Origin: JAFAVZ01 sp036009105 | GTDB taxonomy: Bacteria; Acidobacteriota; Thermoanaerobaculia; Gp7-AA8 | DNA: 5,317 bases | Direction: 5' to 3' | NCBI GenBank assembly: GCA_036009105.1 | Contig: DASYMJ010000016.1 | Span: 1-5,317 of the forward strand | Shown: piece by piece, positions 1 to 4,731 of the stretch | How the letters are laid out: the number at the start of each line of letters is the position of its first letter | Numbering within the stretch: the first letter of the stretch is position 1 | Translations under genes and position numbers: made by a program | The notes under the pieces: generated by a model | Told to the model about the DNA's origin: nothing | The model's input: the letters and a program-made list of their open reading frames with translations, nothing else | Database searches by the model: none

Positions 1-2
1 CC

Positions 3-344
3 CCGAACGCGAAGAAAGGCGGCGACATCGGCTACGTCAGCCGGGGCGAGCTGCCCAAGATGTTCGAGGACGTGATCTTCAGCCTCAGGCCGGGCACCGT
101 CAGCGACGTCATCCGCACCGACTCCACCTACCACGTGTTCAAGGTAGACGAGCGCCGCGGGCCGGGCACCATCGACCTCGCCACGGCGGCGCCCGTCATC
201 CGGGAGCGGCTGCGGGAAGAGGCCATCCGCCAGAAAATGGCCCAGCTCGTCAGCCGCAGCCGGGCCGAGATGCAGATCGCCGTTCTGACCAAGCGCCTCC
301 CCTACAAATACACCGGCACGCTGCCTAAAAGCGACAACGAATAA
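3..344 (+). CDS. Parvulin-type peptidyl-prolyl cis-trans isomerase, C-terminal part (5' end outside window)
   Basis: The reading frame is open from base 3 to a TAA at 342-344 and gives 113 residues; the real start lies upstream of the window. The visible part is the second half of a PpiC/parvulin (rotamase) domain: a GGDIGYVSRGELP segment (visible residues 7-18), the F..VIFSLRPGTVSDVI strand-helix region, and the terminal YHVFKV strand with the conserved parvulin histidine (H44). It is followed by a charged, probably helical tail (about residues 55-95) of the kind that closes the chaperone domain in SurA/PrsA-like proteins. Family members isomerise prolyl bonds and chaperone secreted proteins, usually in the periplasm, but localisation cannot be judged because the N-terminus is missing. 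A second parvulin gene follows on the same strand, so they are probably co-transcribed. The family call is solid. Whether it is SurA, PrsA or PpiD is open. Confidence 0.9.
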   Translation, partial: PNAKKGGDIGYVSRGELPKMFEDVIFSLRPGTVSDVIRTDSTYHVFKVDERRGPGTIDLATAAPVIRERLREEAIRQKMAQLVSRSRAEMQIAVLTKRLPYKYTGTLPKSDNE

Positions 345-385
345 AGCCCGCCGCGGAACGTGTTGAGCGGCCTGACGTCTGAAGA

Positions 386-1366
386 ATGTCTATGAAAAAA
401 GCACTCCTCGTCCTCGTTCTCACCCTGACCGCTTCGGCCGCGTCCGCGGCCCAGCTCGTCGAAGCCATCGTCGTCCGCGTCGGCGACCGCATCATGACCC
501 GCACGCAGTACCTCAAACGGCTCTCCGAGGGGTACAACGAGATCGAGCAGACGACACCTCCCGATCAGGTCGCGACCAAGAAGGCCGACCTGCGCAAGAG
601 CCTGATCAATGACGTCATCGCCGAGCTTCTGATCAAGGACCGCGCGGACCGCATGGGCCTCTCCGTCACCGAGAGCGACATGAACGAGGCGATCATCCGG
701 CTCAAGCAGCAGTACGGGATCACGACCGATGCGGCGTTCGAGGAGTCGCTCAAGAAGTCCGGCATGACCCGCCCCGAGATGGAGAACCGGCTCCGGGACA
801 CCCTCATCGCCAACAAGGTCTTCAGCCGCGAGCTGCGCAGCCGCGAGGACCTGAGCGATCACGAGCTTCGCGAACGGTACGACCGCGAGAAAGAGCACTA
901 CCGCCTCCCCGAGCGGGCCCACCTGCGCGCGATCATCCTGGCCAAGCCCGACAACGCGGCGAAAGCCGCCGAGGCGCAGACCCGCGCCGACGAGCTGGCG
1001 GCCCAGGCCCGCACCGCGACCGACTTCGCGAAGTTCGCCCAGTCGGTGCCGGAAAATGCGATGAAGGACAAGGGGGGCGACATGGGCGAGGTGGCTCGCG
1101 GCGAGCTCCTGCCCGATCTCGACAAGGCCGTCTTCAACGCGAATCCCGGCACGGTTCTGGGGCCCATCGCGACGCGCTCCGGCTGGCACATCATCAAGGT
1201 GGAGAGCCGGTTGCCGTCCGAAGTGCCGGCCTTCGAGTCGCTGAAGGACAAGCTGCGCAAGGACGCCAGCGACGAGACGTTCCAGCGCGACTACCGGGCG
1301 TACATCGAGCGGCTGCGCAAGGAAGCGTTCGTCCAGATCAACGAGCAGAACGTTCCCGGCGTGTAA
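386..1366 (+). CDS. SurA-like periplasmic chaperone / parvulin peptidyl-prolyl isomerase
   Basis: A 326-residue protein that probably folds outer-membrane or secreted proteins. Residues 1-22 form a Sec signal peptide: Lys-Lys, a hydrophobic LLVLVLTLTA core and an ASA-type cleavage site near residue 21. Residues about 24-150 resemble the SurA N-terminal chaperone domain (VVRVGDRIMTR opening, then helices with LINDVIAELLI). Residues about 174-275 are a parvulin domain with the typical H179 of the first strand, GGDMGEVARGELLPDLDKAVF (230-250) and GWHIIKV (266-272) with H268. A helical tail (285-315) closes the fold. There is one parvulin domain, against two in E. coli SurA, so the architecture is nearer single-domain SurA/PrsA proteins. 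The start is ambiguous: ATG at 386 or at 392. The 392 start gives MKKALLV and a better distance from the weak purine run GAAGAA (381-386). I see no lipobox cysteine, so it is probably soluble in the periplasm. It lies 41 bp behind another parvulin gene. Confidence 0.92.
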   Translation: MSMKKALLVLVLTLTASAASAAQLVEAIVVRVGDRIMTRTQYLKRLSEGYNEIEQTTPPDQVATKKADLRKSLINDVIAELLIKDRADRMGLSVTESDMNEAIIRLKQQYGITTDAAFEESLKKSGMTRPEMENRLRDTLIANKVFSRELRSREDLSDHELRERYDREKEHYRLPERAHLRAIILAKPDNAAKAAEAQTRADELAAQARTATDFAKFAQSVPENAMKDKGGDMGEVARGELLPDLDKAVFNANPGTVLGPIATRSGWHIIKVESRLPSEVPAFESLKDKLRKDASDETFQRDYRAYIERLRKEAFVQINEQNVPGV

Positions 1367-1387
1367 GGTTCTACAAAGCGCATTTTC

Positions 1388-1407
1388 GTGCACAGGCCGC
1401 TGTGCAC
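1388..1407. repeat. Perfect 8-bp inverted repeat in the parvulin-sirtuin gap
   Basis: GTGCACAG (1388-1395), a GCCG loop, then CTGTGCAC (1400-1407). Each arm also contains the self-complementary hexamer GTGCAC, so the site is both a possible RNA hairpin and a twofold-symmetric DNA site. It lies 21 bp after the parvulin stop codon and 70 bp before the sirtuin start. A short T run (CTTTTC, about 1418-1423) follows only after some 11 bases, so it is not a textbook intrinsic terminator. It could be a weak terminator, an mRNA 3'-end stabiliser or an operator for the sirtuin-radC unit. Confidence 0.6.
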
Positions 1408-1477
1408 CTCGGCGACGCTTTTCCCACGCCGGGTAGATTCGACACGTTCCCGCATCTGCCCGTCGTAAGCTCCCTGC

Positions 1478-2188
1478 ATGCTCGAAAGGGCCCTGGCAGC
1501 GATCCGCGAGGCAGCGCCGCAGCGCGTGGTGGTCTTCACCGGCGCCGGCGTCTCGGCGGAGAGCGGCATCCCCACTTTCCGCGGCGCGGGAGGGCTGTGG
1601 CGCGAGTTCCGCGCGGAGGATCTCGCCACGCCGGAGGCGTTCGCCCGCGATCCGAGGCTGGTGTGGGAGTGGTACGAGTGGCGGCGCGGACTGATCCGCG
1701 AGGCGAAGCCGAACGCCGCGCATGAGGCGATTGCGCGGCTGAGCGAAGCGGTCGTCGTGACGCAGAACGTCGACGGCCTGCACGCCCGCGCCGGCTCGAG
1801 CGATGTCATCGAGCTGCACGGCAACATCTTCCGTGTGCGCTGCGTGCACGAGGGCGATGTGCGCGAAGCGTACGCGCCGCTGGAGAGCATCCACTGCACA
1901 TGCGGGGCGCTGCTCCGGCCGGACGTCGTCTGGTTCGGCGAGATGTTGCCGGAAGAGGCGTTCGCGCGCGCGGCGGAAGCGATCCGGGAAGCGGATCTGC
2001 TGCTCGTGATCGGCACCTCCGGGGTGGTCTATCCGGCCGCGGGACTCGTCTCGCTGCATCGCGGCATCTCGGTCGAGATCAATCCGCAGGCGAGCGGCGT
2101 GAGCTCCGCCTGCAAGTTCGCCATTCCGCAGACGGCGGCTGCCGCAACGCCGCCCATCGTCGAAGTGCTTCTGGAGGTGAAGCGATGA
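1478..2188 (+). CDS. cobB: Sir2-family NAD+-dependent protein deacylase (CobB/SIRT5-like)
   Basis: A 236-residue sirtuin, a normal length for bacterial CobB. It removes acyl groups from lysine using NAD+, giving nicotinamide and O-acyl-ADP-ribose, in the cytoplasm. Motifs in order: GAGVSAESGIPTFRG (22-36) for NAD+ binding, TQNVDGLH (95-102), catalytic H114 in ELHGN, LLRPDVVWFGE (145-155), GTSGVVYPAAG (179-189) and VEINPQ (199-204). Y66 and R69 (WYEWRR) match the Tyr-x-x-Arg pair that in SIRT5 and E. coli CobB binds succinyl- or malonyl-lysine, so desuccinylase activity is likely (inference). The zinc region has only C122, C140 and C142, a degenerate set like that of E. coli CobB. An in-frame TAA at 1466-1468 and the NAD motif close to the N-terminus fix the ATG at 1478, although no Shine-Dalgarno sequence precedes it. 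Its last bases overlap the radC start. Confidence 0.95.
   Translation: MLERALAAIREAAPQRVVVFTGAGVSAESGIPTFRGAGGLWREFRAEDLATPEAFARDPRLVWEWYEWRRGLIREAKPNAAHEAIARLSEAVVVTQNVDGLHARAGSSDVIELHGNIFRVRCVHEGDVREAYAPLESIHCTCGALLRPDVVWFGEMLPEEAFARAAEAIREADLLLVIGTSGVVYPAAGLVSLHRGISVEINPQASGVSSACKFAIPQTAAAATPPIVEVLLEVKR
2173..2180 (+). promoter_or_regulatory. Strong ribosome-binding site for radC, inside the sirtuin gene
   Basis: GGAGGTGA lies four bases before the radC ATG at 2185 and within the final codons of the sirtuin gene. It is one of the two best Shine-Dalgarno matches in the window and decides the start between ATG 2185 and the later in-frame ATGs at 2194 and 2197. Together with the ATGA overlap it indicates coupled but independently efficient translation of radC. 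Confidence 0.85.
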
Positions 2189-2862
2189 TCCAAATGATGG
2201 CCGACCTGCCGGAGAAGAGCCGTCCCCGCGAGCGGCTGCTGCAGAAAGGGCCGGACAAGCTCTCGGACGCGGAGCTCATCGCGATCCTGCTCGGCTCCGG
2301 CGCGCAGGGGAAGAACGTCATCTACCTTGCCAACGAGCTGCTGGGGCGGGAGGGGCTGGCCGGTCTGGGACGGCGGACGATTCCGGAGCTCCGGCGCGCG
2401 CGGGGGATGGGGCCGGCCAAGGTGGCGCGGCTGCTCGCGGCGTATGAGCTGACCCGGCGGATCGCCGATGCGCGGGTGGATGAGCAGGAGGTCTTCGAGC
2501 CCGACACCCTGGCCCGCTCGCTCATCACGGCGTATTCACACCGCTCGCAGGAGCACTTCGGCGCCCTGTACCTCGACTCTCGCCGGAGGATCCTGCGCCG
2601 GGAAGAGCTTTTCCGCGGCACGATCGATCGCACCTCGGTCTCGACGCGGGAGATCGTCCGCCAGGCGCTGCAGGAGAACGCCACCGGGATCGTCCTCTTC
2701 CACAACCACCCGTCCGGCAATCCGCAGCCGTCGGTGGAGGACATTCATTTCACGCGGAAGGCGAAGTCGGCGCTGGAGCTGGTCGACCTCAAGCTCATCG
2801 AGCACATGATCCTGGGGGACCAGCGGTATTACACGATGGTTGGGCGGGATGTGCCGCACTAA
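2185..2862 (+). CDS. radC: RadC family protein (JAMM/MPN domain, UPF0758)
   Basis: A 225-residue protein, full length for the family. Residues about 5-95 form the N-terminal helical region with RERLLQKGPDKLSDAELIAILL and a helix-hairpin-helix-like ARGMGPAKVARL (72-83), usually linked to DNA binding. Residues about 105-222 are the RadC/JAMM metal-binding domain: EHFGALYLDSRRR (123-135), STREIVRQAL (153-162) and the signature HNHPSGNPQPSVED (173-186), in which H173, H175 and D186 are the expected metal ligands and S183 the conserved serine. All key residues are present, so the metal site looks intact. The family is named after a supposed DNA-repair mutant, but its true biochemical role is unsettled; JAMM folds are often metalloproteases or isopeptidases. 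It overlaps the sirtuin gene by four bases (ATGA) and has a strong RBS. Its TAA interlocks with the ilvE stop codon on the other strand. Confidence 0.95.
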   Translation: MIQMMADLPEKSRPRERLLQKGPDKLSDAELIAILLGSGAQGKNVIYLANELLGREGLAGLGRRTIPELRRARGMGPAKVARLLAAYELTRRIADARVDEQEVFEPDTLARSLITAYSHRSQEHFGALYLDSRRRILRREELFRGTIDRTSVSTREIVRQALQENATGIVLFHNHPSGNPQPSVEDIHFTRKAKSALELVDLKLIEHMILGDQRYYTMVGRDVPH

Positions 2863-3830
2863 CTCGCGACGAGTGCGGGCTTGCGGGCCTCGGCACTGCG
2901 CTCGGCGTACACCGGGGTGAACCAGCCGTAGCGGTCCTCGATGTCGCCGTTGATGTAGTCGAAGAATTCTTTCTGAATGCGCTCGGTGACGGGTCCGCGC
3001 TTGCCGGACCCGATGGTAATTCGATCGATGCTGCGGATGGGGGTGACTTCGGCCGCCGTGCCGGTGAAGAAGACTTCGTCCGAGATGTAGAGCGCTTCGC
3101 GGGGCATGAGACCTTCGATCACGTCGAAGCCGAGGTCGCGGGCGATGCGGATGATACTGTCGCGGGTGATGCCGCTGAGGATGGAGGCGCCGAGCGGCGG
3201 GGTCATGATCTTGCCGTTGCGGACCACGAAGACGTTTTCGCCGGAGCCTTCGCTGACGTAGCCGTTGACGTCGAGGGCGATGCCTTCGCTGTAGCCGTCA
3301 ATGGCTGCTTCCTGGCGGATGAGGATGGAGTTCATGTAGTTCGCGGTGGCCTTGGCCAGGGCCGGGAAGGTGTTCGGCGCCATGCGGCTCCAGGAGGAGA
3401 CCCGCACGTCGACGCCGTTCTCGATCGCTTCCGGCCCCAGGTACTTGCCCCACTTCCACGCGCCGATGACCACGTCGACCGGGCAGCTGCCGGGAAAGAC
3501 GCCGAGGGAGTGGAAGCCGCGGTAGACGAGGGGGCGGAGGTAGCAGTCGTCGAACTCGTTCGCCTGGATGATGTCGAGGCAGGCCTGCTTGACCTCCTCC
3601 GGCGTGAACGGCACGTCCATGCGATAAATGCGCGCGCCGTCGAACAGCCGGCGGATATGCTCGTTCAGACGGAAGACCGCGGGACCCTGATTGTTGGTGT
3701 TGTAAGCGCGGATGCCTTCGAAGAGGCCGGAGCCGTAATGGATGGCGTGGGTGAAGATGTGAATCTTGGCGTCGGCAAAGTCCACGAGCCTGCCATTCAT
3801 CCAGACTTTCTTCACTTCTTCGAATGGCAT
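2859..3830 (-). CDS. ilvE: Branched-chain-amino-acid aminotransferase
   Basis: A 323-residue PLP enzyme of fold type IV that moves amino groups between glutamate and the 2-oxo acids of leucine, isoleucine and valine, the last biosynthetic step (and first catabolic step) for these amino acids; cytoplasmic. Recognisable stretches: VWMNGRLVDFADAKIHIFTHAIHYGSGLFEGIRAY (9-43), PLVYRG (100-105), catalytic K160 in ALAKATANYMNS, GYVSEGSGENVFVV (190-203) with E194, SGITRDSII (219-227) and FTGTAAEVTPI (255-265), which holds the PLP phosphate. The alternatives, D-amino-acid transaminase or aminodeoxychorismate lyase, are less likely because length and the EDRYGWFTPV C-terminus fit IlvE. The start ATG (3830-3828) follows GGAGG with a five-base gap; the longer open frame upstream only mirrors the SDR gene. 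The last 16 residues (YAERSAEARKPALVAS) are a poorly conserved-looking tail that reaches into the radC stop codon. It appears to be transcribed alone. Confidence 0.96.
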   Translation of the reverse strand: MPFEEVKKVWMNGRLVDFADAKIHIFTHAIHYGSGLFEGIRAYNTNNQGPAVFRLNEHIRRLFDGARIYRMDVPFTPEEVKQACLDIIQANEFDDCYLRPLVYRGFHSLGVFPGSCPVDVVIGAWKWGKYLGPEAIENGVDVRVSSWSRMAPNTFPALAKATANYMNSILIRQEAAIDGYSEGIALDVNGYVSEGSGENVFVVRNGKIMTPPLGASILSGITRDSIIRIARDLGFDVIEGLMPREALYISDEVFFTGTAAEVTPIRSIDRITIGSGKRGPVTERIQKEFFDYINGDIEDRYGWFTPVYAERSAEARKPALVAS

Positions 3831-3835
3831 TGAGG

Positions 3836-3840
3836 CCTCC
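3836..3840 (-). promoter_or_regulatory. Ribosome-binding site of ilvE
   Basis: On the minus strand GGAGG precedes the ilvE ATG by five bases (GGAGGCCTCAATG). It decides the start at 3830. The RBS partly sits in the 8-bp palindrome GAGGCCTC (3832-3839). Confidence 0.8.
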
Positions 3841-3887
3841 TGGCTGCGCGACGTGCGGCCATCGACGGCCGGGGTGAAGGTTGGCCG

Positions 3888-3917
3888 AGTATAGGTGCCG
3901 CCGAAATGCGAAGTCAA
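3888..3917 (-). promoter_or_regulatory. Predicted sigma70-type promoter of ilvE
   Basis: Read on the minus strand: TTGACT (3917-3912), an 18-bp spacer, then TATACT (3893-3888). Each hexamer differs from the sigma70 consensus (TTGACA, TATAAT) at one position. Transcription would start near 3881, leaving a leader of about 50 bases before the ilvE ATG. The leader contains a small 5-bp hairpin (CGGCC/GGCCG, 3856-3871) but no evident leader peptide or attenuator. Confidence 0.7.
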
Positions 3918-3940
3918 TGCTATAAACCTGCCATTTCGGC
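3900..3940. repeat. 9-bp inverted repeat overlapping both divergent promoters (possible operator)
   Basis: GCCGAAATG (3900-3908) and its exact reverse complement CATTTCGGC (3932-3940) are separated by 23 bp. The arm centres are 32 bp apart, about three helical turns, so a protein could see both on one DNA face. The left arm lies in the spacer of the ilvE promoter and the right arm at the predicted start of the SDR transcript. That placement suggests a shared regulatory site, but the repeat could be chance in a 124-bp gap. Confidence 0.45.
3918..3926 (+). promoter_or_regulatory. Predicted extended -10 promoter for the SDR-rhomboid unit
   Basis: TGC followed by TATAAA (3921-3926) is an extended -10 element (TGn plus a -10 differing from TATAAT at one position). 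There is no credible -35 at 16-18 bp upstream, which is tolerated by extended -10 promoters. Transcription would begin near 3933, about 22 bases before the SDR ATG. It abuts the -35 of the divergent ilvE promoter, so the two may compete for polymerase. Confidence 0.5.
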
Positions 3941-3954
3941 AACATGAAGAAGCG

Positions 3955-4731
3955 ATGAAACTGAAGGGGAAAATAGTGGTCGTGACCGGCGCGTCGAGCG
4001 GCATCGGCAAGGCCGTGGCGCTGGAAATGGCGCGCCGCGGCGCGACGCTTTTCATCGCCGCGCGCAGGGCGGAGTTCCTCCAGTCCGCGGCCGCGGAATG
4101 CCGCAAGCTCGGCGTCTCGTGCACCGCGGTGGCCACGGACGTCACCAGCCGCGACGACTGCCGCCGGCTCCTCGAAGCGGCGGGCCAGGTCGACGTGCTG
4201 GTCAACAACGCCGGCTTCGCCATTTTCGACGCCTTCGCCGACGCGAAGCCGGAAGACCTCGTCGCCATGATGGAAACGAACTACTTTGGCGCGGTGTGGT
4301 GCACCCAGGCCGCGCTGCCGGGTATGCTCGCCCGCCGGTCGGGGACGATCGTGAACGTCGCCTCCATCACCGGCATCATGGGCTTCGCCCGGATGGGCGG
4401 CTATTGTGCAACGAAGTTCGCCATGGTCGGGTTCACCGAGGCGCTGCGCGATGAGGTGCTTCCGCGCGGCGTGCGCGTGGCGCTGGTCTGCCCCGGCACC
4501 ACCGACACGGCGTTTTTCGCGAAGGCGGAGCGGGGAAAGATGCCGGGCGCCTCGCGCCTCATCCCCGCCGTGCGGCCGGAGCGGGTGGCGCGCGCCGTTT
4601 GCAACGCGGCCGAGGACGGGCGCTACCGGCGCATCCTGCCGTTCACGGCTGACATCTACATGCGCCTCAAGGAAATCTCGCCGCGTCTGGCGCATCTGCT
4701 GATGCGCCGGGTCTCGGCGCTCCTCGAATGA
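3955..4731 (+). CDS. Short-chain dehydrogenase/reductase (classical SDR, NAD(P)-dependent)
   Basis: A 258-residue oxidoreductase with the full classical SDR set: cofactor motif TGASSGIG (11-18), D62 after the third strand (TDV), NNAG (84-87), N109, S137, the catalytic pair Y150 and K154 in YCATK, and PGTTDT (180-185). Arginines R37-R38 after the second strand (AARRAE) suggest NADP(H) rather than NAD(H); this is an inference. The substrate cannot be told from sequence. The C-terminal part (229-258: PFTADIYMRLKEISPRLAHLLMRRVSALL) is an amphipathic, arginine-rich helical stretch that might touch membrane. The ATG at 3955 is chosen because MKLKGKIVVVTG is the usual SDR opening and a GAAGAAG purine run lies just before it. 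A GTG at 3895 would add 20 unrelated residues and lies upstream of the predicted promoter. The stop overlaps the start of the rhomboid gene. Confidence 0.94.
   Translation: MKLKGKIVVVTGASSGIGKAVALEMARRGATLFIAARRAEFLQSAAAECRKLGVSCTAVATDVTSRDDCRRLLEAAGQVDVLVNNAGFAIFDAFADAKPEDLVAMMETNYFGAVWCTQAALPGMLARRSGTIVNVASITGIMGFARMGGYCATKFAMVGFTEALRDEVLPRGVRVALVCPGTTDTAFFAKAERGKMPGASRLIPAVRPERVARAVCNAAEDGRYRRILPFTADIYMRLKEISPRLAHLLMRRVSALLE

Noticed and set aside
350..371. GCCGC/GCGGC 5-bp stem between the two parvulin genes
   Set aside because: A short stem with a 12-base loop and no T run is expected by chance in such GC-rich DNA.
1388..1423. Intrinsic terminator after the SurA-like gene
   Set aside because: The hairpin is good, but the T run is short and about 11 bases away, so I report only an inverted repeat.
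302..2059. 585-codon open frame on the minus strand
   Set aside because: It lies opposite the SurA-like and sirtuin genes, which have clear domains. Its composition (Arg, Ala, Leu, His, Asp rich, no motif) is what the reverse of GC-rich codons produces.
1900..2184. Upstream extension of radC to a 320-residue protein
   Set aside because: The added segment is an out-of-frame reading of the sirtuin gene. The strong RBS and the RadC family start both favour ATG 2185.
3831..4268. N-terminal extension of ilvE to 469 residues
   Set aside because: It would run through the promoter and the antisense of the SDR gene. The IlvE family start and the GGAGG site fit ATG 3830.
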